Assembly (NCBI RefSeq): GCF_022811605.1 | Contig: NZ_CP094533.1 | Span: forward strand, 558,001-622,000 | Direction of reading: 5' to 3' | Origin: Agromyces soli | GTDB lineage: Bacteria > Actinomycetota > Actinomycetes > Actinomycetales > Microbacteriaceae | Length of the DNA: 64,000 nucleotides | In this document: positions 51,135 through 60,056 of the stretch, piece by piece | How positions within the stretch are numbered: position 1 is the stretch's first letter | Layout: the number at the start of each line of letters is the position of its first letter | Notes under the pieces: model-generated | The model's input: only the letters and a program-made list of their open reading frames with translations | Database searches by the model: none | Told to the model about the DNA's origin: nothing | Program-made: the position numbers and the translations under genes

Positions 51135-52475
51135 TCACCGCCGGCGGCGCAGCTCCGGCAGCACCGCCACGGCGCCCACCACGATCGCCGCGACAAGCAC
51201 CGCGATGGCGAATCCGCCCGTCGCGAGCGCGGCGGCGATCGTGCCGAACACGGCGATGCCGAGCCCCGAACCGAGGGCGAAGCCGATCTCCTGGATCGCC
51301 CCGACCTGCCCCGCCTGATCCTCGGTGGTCGCCTCGAAGAGGGCGGTCGCCGCGAGCGTCCCGGCGATGCCGAAGCCGAGGCCCACGAGCACGAGCGGAG
51401 CCGCGATGAACCCCGGGTCGCTCGCGAGCCAGCCGAGGCCGGCCGCCTGCACGAGCAGGGCGAGCACCGTGAGGGTGTTCGCCGGGAGCCAGCGGAGCAG
51501 CAGCGGCGTGACGACCCCGCCCGCTGCGATCGCGGCGGCCTGCGGCAGCAGGGCGAGCCCGGCCTCCGCGGCGCTCGCGCCCCGGGTGTCCTGAAGTTGC
51601 AGGCTGACGAGCAGCACCGCTGCCGCGGAGGCGCCCGCGCTCACGAGGATGCGGGTGATCGCCGGCGAGAACCCCGCGAGGCCGAACAGCCGCACGTCGA
51701 TGAGCGGCTCGCGCAGCCGCCGCTGCCGCACGATGAAGAAGACGAGGCTCGCAACGGCCACCGCACCGGCGACGATCGCGACGATCGGGGCGGCGACCGC
51801 TTCGTGCAGCGCGAGCACCAGACCGCCGAGCGCGAGCATCGAGGCGAGGATGCTCGGCACATCCCAGCCCGGCCGGACGCTGCTTCGCGAGTCGGGCACC
51901 AGCCAGGCCGCGAGCACGATGGCGATGATCGCGAGCGGCACGCTGCCGAGGAAGAGCCACCGCCAGCCCGGCCCCTCGGCGAGCGCGCCGCCGAGCACCG
52001 GCCCGAGCGCGTTGCCCACACCGAAGGTCGCGGTCCAGAGCCCGTAGGCGACCACGCGATCCCGCCCGGCGTAGCGGGCGCCGATCGTGGCGACCACGCC
52101 CGCGATCACGAAGGCCTCCGCGATGCCGAGCAGCGCTCGCGCCCCGATGAGCATCGCGCCACCGGTGGCGAGGCCGCCGGCCAGGTTCAGGATGGCGAAG
52201 CCCGCCAGTCCGATGAGGATGATCCGCTTGCGGCCGAACGCGTCGCCGATCCTCGCCGCGATGATGAGCGTCGCCGCCATCGCGAGCGAGTAGCTGTCGA
52301 CGAGCCAGAGCGCCTCGGTGTCGCCGAGCGAGAGCTCGGCGCGGATCGCGGGCAGCGCCGTCGCGGCACTGCTGATCGCGAGCGAACCGATCAGGATGCC
52401 GAGCAGCATCGGCACCATCGCGGCCCAGCGGCGGATCGAGGAACGGGAGTCGGAACGGGCCGGGGAGAGGGTCAC
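51135..52475 (-). CDS. MFS multidrug-type exporter (DHA2-like)
   Basis: A 446-residue membrane protein with about 13-14 hydrophobic helices. The segment LPAIRAELSLGDTEALWLVDSYSLAMAATLI is the TM1-2 region typical of the EmrB/QacA (DHA2) family, and LGPVLGGALAEGPGWRWLFL in helix 5 is motif C of antiporters. A GTG at 52475 is the likely start; an ATG at 52520 would overlap the HxlR operator. It is divergent from the HxlR gene, the normal arrangement for an inducible drug exporter. Confidence 0.85.
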   Translation of the reverse strand: MTLSPARSDSRSSIRRWAAMVPMLLGILIGSLAISSAATALPAIRAELSLGDTEALWLVDSYSLAMAATLIIAARIGDAFGRKRIILIGLAGFAILNLAGGLATGGAMLIGARALLGIAEAFVIAGVVATIGARYAGRDRVVAYGLWTATFGVGNALGPVLGGALAEGPGWRWLFLGSVPLAIIAIVLAAWLVPDSRSSVRPGWDVPSILASMLALGGLVLALHEAVAAPIVAIVAGAVAVASLVFFIVRQRRLREPLIDVRLFGLAGFSPAITRILVSAGASAAAVLLVSLQLQDTRGASAAEAGLALLPQAAAIAAGGVVTPLLLRWLPANTLTVLALLVQAAGLGWLASDPGFIAAPLVLVGLGFGIAGTLAATALFEATTEDQAGQVGAIQEIGFALGSGLGIAVFGTIAAALATGGFAIAVLVAAIVVGAVAVLPELRRRR

Positions 52476-52490
52476 TCGACCATTCTGTGG

Positions 52491-52518
52491 AGTACGGTAC
52501 GAAGGGACAAGTACGGAC
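52491..52518. promoter_or_regulatory. Probable HxlR operator
   Basis: AGTACGG is repeated at 52491-52497 and 52510-52516, 19 bp apart (about two helical turns) in the divergent promoter region between the exporter and the HxlR gene. Further GTAC half-sites lie at 52496-52501. Confidence 0.5.
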
Positions 52519-52593
52519 ATTCTCGTCAGGTAGTGACGGTTTGGATACTATGGGCGCGAGGAGTCATCCCGTTCCCGACCGGAGGTGCAGTCG

Positions 52594-52968
52594 ATGCGAG
52601 AGAAGACCGAACGCGTCATCCGCGAGTGGACCGACTCCTGCGACGCGGAGGTCTCGATCGCCGTGCTGGGCGGCGCGTGGAAGCCGAGCATCCTGAGCCT
52701 GCTGGCTCGGCACGGCGTGCTCCGCTTCGGCGAGCTCGGCCGGCTGCTCGACAATCCCACTGCGCGCGTGCTGACGCGCCAGCTGCGCGAACTGGAACAG
52801 GACGGCCTCGTCGTCCGCACCGTGTACCAGCAGGTGCCGCCGAAGGTCGAGTACCGGCTGAGCGAGCTCGGCGAGAGCGCCGGCCCGCTCGTCGAGGCGT
52901 TGACCCAATGGGGCGGGCAGTACGCGGCGCAGCAGCGCGCGGGACTCACGGCGGCGCCCGTGGGCTGA
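52594..52968 (+). CDS. HxlR-family transcriptional regulator
   Basis: A 124-residue winged-helix regulator: SIAVLGGAWKPSILSLLARHGVLRFGELGRLL, then ARVLTRQLRELEQDGLVVRTVYQQVPPKVEYRLSELG. This is the HxlR/MarR-like fold with the conserved VPPKVEY wing. GGAGG lies 8 nt before the ATG at 52594. It probably represses itself and the divergent MFS exporter. Confidence 0.9.
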   Translation: MREKTERVIREWTDSCDAEVSIAVLGGAWKPSILSLLARHGVLRFGELGRLLDNPTARVLTRQLRELEQDGLVVRTVYQQVPPKVEYRLSELGESAGPLVEALTQWGGQYAAQQRAGLTAAPVG

Positions 52969-53026
52969 CGCGGTCGGCGCCGACCCCGGCGTCGACGTGC
53001 TGGCGATGCCGGATCAGCTGCGGTCG

Positions 53027-53635
53027 CTAGCGCACTCCGGTGCGACGGGCGAGGATGAGTCCTTGCCGGCGCACGCCGGGGTCGGTCCTGGCCTGCGCCC
53101 CGGTGACGGTGAACCCCGCGTCCTCGACCCGCGCCGCGAGGAGGGCGAGCGGCCAGAAGTAGGCCGTTGTCACGGCATGCGGGAACGCCTCGAGTTCGGG
53201 GCCCTCGAAGAACCCCAGCGCGAGCGAACCGCCCGGCGCGAGCGCTCGCGCGAACTCCTCGAACGCGACGTCGATGGCGTCGGGGTGGGTGTGGATCAGG
53301 GAGAACCAGGCCAGGATGCCGCCGAGGCTCCCGTCGTCGACGCCGAGCATCTCGGCCCGTCCGAGACGGAACCGCTCGGCCGGGTGCCGCAGCCGGGCGG
53401 CGGCGACGAACTCCGGCGTCGGGTCGACGCCCTCGATGTCGAGCCCGTGCTCGGCGAGGAAGGCGGTCCACTGGCCCGGGCCGCAGCCGACGTCGAGCGC
53501 CGGACCGGTGACGCCGCCCGCCCAGGCGAGCAGGGCCCGGCGGTCGGCTTCGGCCGCCGCGTCGATGCCGCCGAAGGCGTCGAGGTACTCCGCCGACCTC
53601 GCGCCGTACGCCGCACTCACTGCTTCGACCGTCAC
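53027..53635 (-). CDS. SAM-dependent methyltransferase
   Basis: A 202-residue class I methyltransferase. Motif I is LDVGCGPGQWTAFLAEHGL at residue ~48; motif II-like GVDPTPEFVAAAR; LAPGGSLALGFFEG (motif III-like). The domain ends with GQARTDPGVRRQGLILARR. GTG start at 53635. It is encoded alone between the HxlR gene and a divergent acetyltransferase gene. Substrate unknown. Confidence 0.8.
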   Translation of the reverse strand: MTVEAVSAAYGARSAEYLDAFGGIDAAAEADRRALLAWAGGVTGPALDVGCGPGQWTAFLAEHGLDIEGVDPTPEFVAAARLRHPAERFRLGRAEMLGVDDGSLGGILAWFSLIHTHPDAIDVAFEEFARALAPGGSLALGFFEGPELEAFPHAVTTAYFWPLALLAARVEDAGFTVTGAQARTDPGVRRQGLILARRTGVR

Positions 53636-53687
53636 GCGAGGACTCTACCGGCGGCGGCCTCCGCACTGGCCGTGCCACGATACTCGG

Positions 53688-54254
53688 ATGGCCCTTCCAA
53701 CACCGACCCTCGCGACCGCGCGGTTGCGACTGCGCCCGTTCTCGGAGGCTGACGGAGCCGAGCTGTTCGCACTGATGAGCGACGCGGACGTGTTGCGGTA
53801 CTGGGATTCCCCGCCCTGGACCGACCGGTCGGCCGTCGGGCCGTTCCTCGAACGATGCCGGAAGGCGGCGGAGGACGGCAGCGGCGCGCGCGTCGTGATC
53901 GAGCACGCCGACTCCGGAGCATTCCTCGGCTGGTGCACGTTCAACAGTTGGGACCCGGACTTCCGCAGCGCCTCGCTCGGCTACTGCCTCGCCGAGCGGG
54001 CGTGGAGCCAGGGCTACGCCACCGAGGCCGCGGGCGGCGTCCTCGCCTGGGCGTTCGATGTGCTGGATCTGAACCGGGTCCAATCCGAGACCGACACGCG
54101 CAACCTCGCCTCAGCGCGGGTGCTGGAGAAGCTGGGGTTCCGCCGGGAGGGCACCCTGCGCGAGGACTGCATCGTCAACGGCGTCGTCTCCGACTCGTGG
54201 GTTTACGGCCTGCTGCGGCGCGAGTGGGAAGCCGGGCAGGCGACCTCCCACTGA
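53688..54254 (+). CDS. RimJ/RimL-type GNAT acetyltransferase
   Basis: A 188-residue acetyltransferase of the ribosomal-protein-alanine type: TARLRLRPFSEADGAELFAL at the N-terminus, GYCLAERAWSQGYATEAAGGVLAWAFDVLDLNRVQSETDTRN (acetyl-CoA motif) and SARVLEKLGFRREGTLRED. The substrate could be a ribosomal N-terminus, an aminoglycoside-like compound or a small amine. Divergent from the methyltransferase gene by 52 bp. Confidence 0.88.
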   Translation: MALPTPTLATARLRLRPFSEADGAELFALMSDADVLRYWDSPPWTDRSAVGPFLERCRKAAEDGSGARVVIEHADSGAFLGWCTFNSWDPDFRSASLGYCLAERAWSQGYATEAAGGVLAWAFDVLDLNRVQSETDTRNLASARVLEKLGFRREGTLREDCIVNGVVSDSWVYGLLRREWEAGQATSH

Positions 54255-54354
54255 CCGGCGCAGCGCGCCGAGGGCGGTCGCCCGATCGAACCGGACCGCG
54301 GAAGTCGGGTCCCGATCCATGGCGACGAGCAGGCTGGAGGGCGAAGGAGGAGCC

Positions 54355-55221
54355 GTGATCGCGACGCTCAACCGCGTGGTCGAACTCGTCGAGCAGACGC
54401 TCGACGGGCCGACCGAGCTGACCGCGCTCGCGCGGCAGGCGGGCACCACCGAGTACCACCTGCGTCGGATGTTCTCGTCGCTGGCGGGGATGCCGCTGTC
54501 GGAGTACGTCCGGCGGCGCCGGATGACGCTCGCCGCGGCCGACGTGCTCGGCGACGGTGAGCTGCTCGGGATCGCGGTGCGGTACGGCTACGGCTCGACG
54601 GAGGCGTTCGGCCGGGCGTTCCGCGCGGTGCACGGCGCGTCCCCGGCCGAGGTGCGCCGCGGCGGCGGCCCCCTTCGCACACAACCACAGCTCAGGTTCC
54701 GCCTGACCGTCGAAGGGAGCGCCCAGATGGACACCCGAATCACCGACCGCCCCGCGTTCACGCTCGCCGGCCATGCCGCCCGCGTGCCGCTCATCCATGA
54801 GGGGGTCAACCCGCACATCCAGGCCCACATCGCCGCGATCGACCCGAGCGAGCACGCCCGGCTGAAGCGGCTCGGCGACACCGAGCCGCGAGGGCTGCTC
54901 CAGGTGAGCGCCGACGTCGACCCGGACGCCCGCGAGGGCGCACCGCTCACGTATCTGCACGGCGTCGCGCTCGCGGACACCGCCGCAGCGCCCGACGACC
55001 TCGACACGATCGAGGTCCCGGCCGGCGAGTGGGCGGTGTTCCGCGTCGCCGGCGAGTACCCGGCCGCGCTGCAGGCGGCGTGGGCCGCAACGGCGACGGA
55101 CTGGTTCCCGTCGAACCCGTGGCGGCTCCGCCCCGGGCCGTCGATCGTCGCCGTGCTCGACCGCTCGGACGACTTCGCCACGGCGACGTGCGAGCTGTGG
55201 CTCCCGGTCGAGCGCGCCTGA
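54355..55221 (+). CDS. AraC regulator with GyrI-like effector domain
   Basis: A 288-residue regulator. Two AraC helix-turn-helix units occupy residues 1-105 (ELTALARQAGTTEYHLRRMF, GIAVRYGYGSTEAFGRAF), followed from about 120 by an AraC_E_bind/GyrI-like domain (ITDRPAFTLAGHAARVPL...; VPAGEWAVFRVAGEYPAALQ, ELWLPVE). Such proteins (Rob/BmrR type) sense toxic small molecules. GTG start at 54355 with AAGGAGGA upstream. Its 3' end is duplicated at 55757-55872. Confidence 0.85.
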   Translation: MIATLNRVVELVEQTLDGPTELTALARQAGTTEYHLRRMFSSLAGMPLSEYVRRRRMTLAAADVLGDGELLGIAVRYGYGSTEAFGRAFRAVHGASPAEVRRGGGPLRTQPQLRFRLTVEGSAQMDTRITDRPAFTLAGHAARVPLIHEGVNPHIQAHIAAIDPSEHARLKRLGDTEPRGLLQVSADVDPDAREGAPLTYLHGVALADTAAAPDDLDTIEVPAGEWAVFRVAGEYPAALQAAWAATATDWFPSNPWRLRPGPSIVAVLDRSDDFATATCELWLPVERA

Positions 55222-55225
55222 GTGC

Positions 55226-55612
55226 TCAGATCGTCATCATGAAGAGCCCGAAGGCTGCCGCAGACAGGAGGATCAGGCCACCGCCGACAATGAGGCCGAC
55301 CCGGAGAACCCGGAAGCCGGTGCCGACAGCGATCGCAATGCACACGCCAGTAACCATCAGCCACACGAAGATGCAGGCCGCGATCGCAAGCCTGACCCCG
55401 CCCTGAGCCTCCTCGAGCTGGGCAGATCGCTGAGCATCACCGCTTGGTCCGCTGAACGTGAGGACTTCATCGAAGCTCAACGCACAAAGCGCAAGGAGGT
55501 AGCACATCACGAGCGCGCCGAGGACGCCGACGATGGCGATCCATATCGCTCCCGACGTGCGAGGACCCAGCACCGCGGTGGTGCCACTGCCGGCGTCGTG
55601 CGCGTCTGACAT
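55226..55612 (-). CDS. Small membrane protein of unknown function
   Basis: A 128-residue protein with three to four hydrophobic helices (AIWIAIVGVLGALVMCYLLAL, LAIAACIFVWLMVTGVCIAI, VGLIVGGGLILLSAAAF) separated by a charged loop. I recognise no family. It lies between the AraC-GyrI gene and the truncated duplicate of that gene's 3' end, so it was caught in, or inserted with, the duplication. Confidence 0.65.
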   Translation of the reverse strand: MSDAHDAGSGTTAVLGPRTSGAIWIAIVGVLGALVMCYLLALCALSFDEVLTFSGPSGDAQRSAQLEEAQGGVRLAIAACIFVWLMVTGVCIAIAVGTGFRVLRVGLIVGGGLILLSAAAFGLFMMTI

Positions 55613-55756
55613 GCGCCGAGCCTAGCTCGGGCCGCCGACGGCGGGCTCAGCGCGAGGAGGAGAAGTACCTGCTCCGACATCCACCGCCGCAGTGGTAGCA
55701 GGCTGGCGCACATCGACCTTGTAGCCAGTCATCAGCTCGCCGCGGATGGCGCTCGT

Positions 55757-55872
55757 CAGGCGGCGTGGGCCGCGACGGCCACGGACTGGTTCCCGTCGAA
55801 CCCGTGGCGGCTCCGCCCCGGAACGTCGATCCTCGCCGTGCTCGATCGCTCGGACGACGAGCGCGCCTGAGT
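55757..55872 (+). pseudogene. Truncated duplicate of the AraC-GyrI gene 3' end
   Basis: Bases 55757-55872 repeat 55072-55223, the last ~50 codons of the AraC-GyrI gene. They are highly similar over AAWAATxTDWFPSNPWRLRP and the frame is still open, but 36 bp (12 codons, FATATCELWLPV in the parent) are missing near the end. There is no start region or DNA-binding domain, so it is not a functional gene. Confidence 0.85.
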
Positions 55873-55910
55873 GCCGCCCGCCTCACCTTGCCTCACCCTC
55901 CCTCACCTCA

Positions 55911-56001
55911 CACAACTCAGGAACGCCTCTCGGTGAGCCCCGGAATCACGGGGCTCGCCGGATCCACGACCGGCATAACCGCCAGATGTTCCTGAGTTGT
56001 G
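55911..56001. repeat. Nested inverted repeat
   Basis: CACAACTCAGGAAC (55911-55924) pairs perfectly with 55988-56001. Inside, GAGCCCCG (55935-55942) pairs with 55949-55956. A run of CCTCAC repeats precedes it (55881-55910). It may terminate the minus-strand operon ending at 56041. Confidence 0.75.
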
Positions 56002-56040
56002 CGACGAGGGCGGAGGAGAGCGCTCGGCCTCGCGGCGCCG

Positions 56041-57141
56041 TCAGGCGGCCCGGATGGCGGCCAGCACCCGTTCGATGTCGCGGACGTCGTTGAAGCCGTG
56101 CACGCCGATGCGGAGGCGATCGCCCGTCACGCGCGCGCGCACGTCCGTTTCGGCGAGGCGGGCGGCGAGCCGCTCGGGGCGCGCGACCCGCACGACCCGG
56201 ATGTGCGAACCGGTGCCGGCCCGCACGGGGACCGCGCCGAGCTCGACGGCCTCGCGTTCGAAGAGCTCGGCGAGTTCGAGCGCGCGCTCCTCGATCGCAG
56301 CCGGATCGAGCCGGGCGAGGAGGCCGAGCGCCGCCTCCGCCCCGATCCAGGAGAGCCACGCCTGCGAGGTGTCGCACCGCGCGAGCCCGCCGCCGAGCTG
56401 CGGCCGACCGCCGAACAGCCCCTCGGCGCCCTCGGCCGTCTTCCAGCCCGGCGCGATGGCGTGCAGCTGCGCCGCCGCCTGCGGAGCCGCCACGAGCCAC
56501 GCCGCGCCGCGCGGCGCGAGCATCCACTTGTAGCCGTGCACCGCGAGGTAGTCGGGCGCCGCCGGGATCGGCGAACGGAGCACGCCGAGGCTCTGCGTGG
56601 CGTTCACGAACAGTTCGGCACCGACCTCGCTCGCGCGCTCCCGCAGCGCCGCGAGGTCGATCCGTTCCCCGTCGAGCGTGGTCGTCTCGGACACCGCGAC
56701 GAGCGAGACGCCCGACCGGATCCGCTCGAGCAGCGCATCGCTGCGACTCCCGCCCGCCTCGACCGGCACCAGCTCGACCGGCCGGCGGGGGTCGCGGTCC
56801 GCCTCGGCGATGAAGGGCAGCAGCAGGCTCTGGAACTCGTCGGCGGCGAGCAGCGCGACGCCCGCGGGTCGGAACCGGGCGACGGTTGCGGCGGCCTCGG
56901 CCAGCGAGCCGAGGGTCGCGACCGACTCGCGCGGCACGCCGCACCAGCCCGCGAACCGCACCCTGGCGCGATCGGCGGCCGCGTCCCAGTCGTTCCAGTC
57001 GAAATCCCCGGACAGCTGCCCGTCGACGGCGCGCCGGAGCGCGGCCGCGACCGGCGCCGCCGCCGGGGCGGAGCCGGGGGTGTCGAGCCAGGCCCAGCGC
57101 TCCAGCGCCGGGAAGCTCGCGCGGAACTCCTCCGGCGTCAT
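56041..57141 (-). CDS. Class V aminotransferase / cysteine-desulfurase-fold PLP enzyme
   Basis: A 366-residue PLP-dependent enzyme. The lysine that binds PLP is in [18 protein letters not shown]; upstream are [18 protein letters not shown] and [11 protein letters not shown] (the aspartate that usually contacts the pyridine nitrogen is asparagine here). [15 protein letters not shown] is the N-terminal substrate region. Isopenicillin-N-epimerase/kynureninase-like members of the family catalyse eliminations or transaminations. Last gene of the catabolic operon, overlapping the Rid gene by 4 bp. The reaction is not predictable. Confidence 0.75.
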   Translation of the reverse strand: MTPEEFRASFPALERWAWLDTPGSAPAAAPVAAALRRAVDGQLSGDFDWNDWDAAADRARVRFAGWCGVPRESVATLGSLAEAAATVARFRPAGVALLAADEFQSLLLPFIAEADRDPRRPVELVPVEAGGSRSDALLERIRSGVSLVAVSETTTLDGERIDLAALRERASEVGAELFVNATQSLGVLRSPIPAAPDYLAVHGYKWMLAPRGAAWLVAAPQAAAQLHAIAPGWKTAEGAEGLFGGRPQLGGGLARCDTSQAWLSWIGAEAALGLLARLDPAAIEERALELAELFEREAVELGAVPVRAGTGSHIRVVRVARPERLAARLAETDVRARVTGDRLRIGVHGFNDVRDIERVLAAIRAA

Positions 57142-57548
57142 CGCGGGACCGCGACCACGGCCTCGATCTCGACGAGCAGCTCGGGGGCGGCGAGCTCGGC
57201 CGCCACGAACGCCGAGTGCGCGGGGTACGCGCCGTCCGGGTACCAACGGCCGAAGACCTCGGTGCGGACCCCCGCGAACTCCCGGAAGCTCCCCTCGCCC
57301 GCGACGATCGTGAAGAGCTTCACGATGTGGGCGGGCGTCGCGCCGAGCTCGTCGAGCAGGAGTTCGAGATTGCGGAAGACCTGTGCCGTCTGCGCGGCGC
57401 AGCCACCGGCGGCGAGCACGCCGTCGCGGTCCTGCCCCACCTGCCCCGAGAGATACACCAGGCGGTGGTCGTCCGGCACGACCGTGTAGTGCCGGAACGG
57501 CCCGATCGGCGCGGCGAGCGCGTCGGGGTTCCCTCCGGAAACGATCAT
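57138..57548 (-). CDS. Rid-family (YjgF/YER057c) protein
   Basis: A 136-residue Rid-type trimeric protein: [46 protein letters not shown] and [13 protein letters not shown] are family motifs. The catalytic arginine of true RidA imine deaminases (in P-A-R-S) is histidine here (YPAHSAF), so this is probably one of the Rid subgroups with another activity. It overlaps genes on both sides (ATGA), next to a PLP enzyme that could produce enamine or imine intermediates. Confidence 0.85.
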   Translation of the reverse strand: MIVSGGNPDALAAPIGPFRHYTVVPDDHRLVYLSGQVGQDRDGVLAAGGCAAQTAQVFRNLELLLDELGATPAHIVKLFTIVAGEGSFREFAGVRTEVFGRWYPDGAYPAHSAFVAAELAAPELLVEIEAVVAVPR

Positions 57549-58597
57549 GGCCGTTCCCCTCCTTCGTCGAGCGTTCCGGGCATTCGGAACACGGTCTTGC
57601 CGAGCGTCCGTCCGTCGGCGCTCGCGCGCATCGCGGCCGGGGCCTCGTCGAGCGGGTGCACCGCGTCGACGACGGGCCGGATCCCATGCTCGCGCACGAA
57701 GGCGAGCGCGTCACGGAACTCCTCCGCGCTGCCCACGGAGGTGCCCCGCAGGCTCAGCTGACGGAAGAACAGCTCGCGCAGCGAGATCCGGATCTCCGCG
57801 CCCGTCGTCGCGCCGAGGGTCACGACCCGCCCGCCGGGGCGCAACGTGCCGAGCGCCGCCGGCACGCTCGCGGCGCCGACCGTGTCGACGACGAGGTCGA
57901 CCAGTGGCAGGCGGACCCCGCCGAGTTCGTCGCTCGGCACGGCGGCGGCGGCACCGCGGTCGAGCGCGAAGGCGCGCTTCTCGGCCGAGCGGCTGGTCAC
58001 GGTGACGCGGGCCCCCGCGGCGAGCGCGAGGTCCAGCGCGAGGAGGCCCACCCCGCTGCCGATGCCGGGGATGAGCAGGTGCTCCCCCGCGGTCAGTTCG
58101 CCGACGGTGAAGAGCGCCCGGTACGCGGTGACCGCGGCGAGCCCGAGAGCACCGGCCTCGGGACCCGAGAGGTGCGCCGGGACGGCATGGGCGTTCCCCG
58201 CCGGCACGGCGACGAACTCCGCGAAGGTCCCGGGTGCGCGGCCGCCGAGCAGATCCGGGTGCTCCGGCACCCGGGCGCGCTCCGGCCAGTTCAGGGTGGG
58301 GTCGAGCAGCACCCGGTCGCCGAGCGCCGGCCCGTCGCCTCCGCGCCCCGGCCGGGCGGCGGGCCCGAGGCCCACCACCCGGCCGACCGCGTCGGCGCCG
58401 AGGATCCGCGCCGGCTCCGAGCCGTCGCGCCGTTCCGCGGTGAAGAGCTCGTGCCGGTTCAGGCCCGCGTACTCGACGGCGAGCAGCACCTGCCCCGCCG
58501 CAGGCGTCGGAGCCGGCATCCACGCGACGCGCAGACCGTCGAGCCCCGGCGCCCCGCCGTGCACGAGCGCCTGCATGCCGGCATCCGCGCCCGTCAT
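57545..58597 (-). CDS. Medium-chain dehydrogenase/quinone-oxidoreductase-like enzyme
   Basis: A 350-residue MDR-superfamily NAD(P)H-dependent enzyme. The GroES-like domain has [20 protein letters not shown] and [13 protein letters not shown]; the Rossmann domain has the nucleotide loop [22 protein letters not shown] followed by [13 protein letters not shown]. The structural-zinc cysteines are missing, and a catalytic cysteine is not obvious. It is probably a non-zinc oxidoreductase acting on an alkenal, quinone or alcohol intermediate. Start at 58597 overlaps the MHS transporter stop (ATGA). Confidence 0.82.
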   Translation of the reverse strand: MTGADAGMQALVHGGAPGLDGLRVAWMPAPTPAAGQVLLAVEYAGLNRHELFTAERRDGSEPARILGADAVGRVVGLGPAARPGRGGDGPALGDRVLLDPTLNWPERARVPEHPDLLGGRAPGTFAEFVAVPAGNAHAVPAHLSGPEAGALGLAAVTAYRALFTVGELTAGEHLLIPGIGSGVGLLALDLALAAGARVTVTSRSAEKRAFALDRGAAAAVPSDELGGVRLPLVDLVVDTVGAASVPAALGTLRPGGRVVTLGATTGAEIRISLRELFFRQLSLRGTSVGSAEEFRDALAFVREHGIRPVVDAVHPLDEAPAAMRASADGRTLGKTVFRMPGTLDEGGERP

Positions 58598-59943
58598 GCG
58601 CCCGCCGCGGGGATCGCGCCGGTGCGCAGCTCGGCGTGCTTGGTCTCCGGAGTGAACAGGGCGGCGATCAGGCTGATGACCGCACCGCCCACGAGGTACC
58701 AGGAGGGCGACCAGCTCGAGCCGGTCGCCGTGACGAGGGCCTGCGCGACGAGCGGGCCGAGGCCGCCGAAGAGCACCACGCCGAGGTTGTAGCCGACCGC
58801 GAGTCCGCTGTACCGCTGCGCGGTCGGGAAGAGCTCGGCGAAGAGCGCCGGCTGGGCCGCGAGCATCATCGCGTCGCCGACGAGGATGAGTCCGATGCCG
58901 AGGATCGCGAGGCCGAGCTGCTGCGTGTGCAGCAGCAGGAAGCCGATCGGGGTGGTGACGATCACGAGCGCGGCGCCCCAGCGGATGAACGGACGCCGGC
59001 CGAACCGGTCGCACGCCTTGGCGAAGGCGAGCACCAGCACGACGAGCACGAGCATCGAGACGAGGCCGATGTTGCGCGCCTCGGTGTCGGCGAAGCCGAG
59101 CTGGCCCGCGAAGAACGTCGGCCCCCAGACGAGCAGCACGTAGGTGCACATGGTGGGCGAGGCGACGAGTCCCGCGACGAGCAGCACCGAACGCCAGTTC
59201 TCGCGCAGCACGCGGGTCAGCGGCGAGCGCCCCGCCCGGCGGCCGTCGGATGCCTCGGCCTCGGCCTTCGCCTCGGTGAACTCCGCGGGGTCGGCGAGCC
59301 GGAGGCGCATGTACAGCCCGATCAGGCCGAGCGGGAGCGCGACCAGGAACGGGATGCGCCAGCCCCACTCGAGCACGGCTTCCGGGCTCATCGAGGTGGT
59401 GATGAAGAGGGAGGTGAGCGCCGCCACGAACATGCCGAGCACGATCGTGATGGTCTGGAAGCTGCCGTACCAGGCGCGCTTGCCCGCGGGCGCGGTCTCG
59501 ATGATGTACGTCACCGCGCCCATCCACTCGCCGCCGGCCGAGAGCCCCTGCACCAGGCGCAGCAGGAAGATCAGGATCGGGGCGAGGACGCCGATGCTCG
59601 CGTACGGCGGCACGAGGCCCATGAGCGCGGTCGCGATCGAGATCATCAGGATGATCGCCGACAGCGCGGCCTTGCGGCCGAGCCGGTCGCCGACGAGGCC
59701 GAACAGCACCCCGCCGAGCGGGCGGATGATGAAGCTGATGCCGAAGACGAGGAAGGTCGTGAGCAGCGCGACGGCCGGATCCTCCTGGGGGAAGAAGAGC
59801 GCCGCGAAGACGGCGGCGAAGTAGCCGTACAAGACGAATTCGTACCACTCGAGGAAGTTGCCGATGCAGGCGGCGACGATCGCGCGCATCTGCGACGGCT
59901 GCAGGCCCTTCTCGCGGGTGTTGCGGGGGTGCGTGACAGTCAT
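58594..59943 (-). CDS. MHS-family MFS transporter (metabolite:H+ symporter)
   Basis: A 449-residue twelve-helix transporter of the metabolite:H+ symporter group (ProP/KgtP/ShiA). Signatures: IVAACIGNFLEWYEFVLYGY (TM1), GDRLGRKAAL (motif A) and RLVQGLSAGGEWMGAV (TM4). It should import a carboxylate or zwitterion that the operon's enzymes degrade. It is the first gene after the 21-bp tandem repeats. Confidence 0.9.
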   Translation of the reverse strand: MTVTHPRNTREKGLQPSQMRAIVAACIGNFLEWYEFVLYGYFAAVFAALFFPQEDPAVALLTTFLVFGISFIIRPLGGVLFGLVGDRLGRKAALSAIILMISIATALMGLVPPYASIGVLAPILIFLLRLVQGLSAGGEWMGAVTYIIETAPAGKRAWYGSFQTITIVLGMFVAALTSLFITTSMSPEAVLEWGWRIPFLVALPLGLIGLYMRLRLADPAEFTEAKAEAEASDGRRAGRSPLTRVLRENWRSVLLVAGLVASPTMCTYVLLVWGPTFFAGQLGFADTEARNIGLVSMLVLVVLVLAFAKACDRFGRRPFIRWGAALVIVTTPIGFLLLHTQQLGLAILGIGLILVGDAMMLAAQPALFAELFPTAQRYSGLAVGYNLGVVLFGGLGPLVAQALVTATGSSWSPSWYLVGGAVISLIAALFTPETKHAELRTGAIPAAGA

Positions 59944-59964
59944 CGTGAGCTCCTTTGCCGTTCG

Positions 59965-60024
59965 GTGACGCGGGGGATGGATCGGGTGACGCGGGGGATG
60001 AATCGGGTGACGCGGGCGGATCGG
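59965..60024. repeat. 21-bp tandem repeat
   Basis: GTGACGCGGGGGATGGATCGG at 59965-59985 is repeated with one change at 59986-60006 and as an 18-bp variant at 60007-60024, in the gap between the MHS transporter and the acetoacetate-decarboxylase-like gene. Confidence 0.8.
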
Positions 60025-60056
60025 GGCGGTGGATGCCGGGTGGTGCTGCGGTGGCG

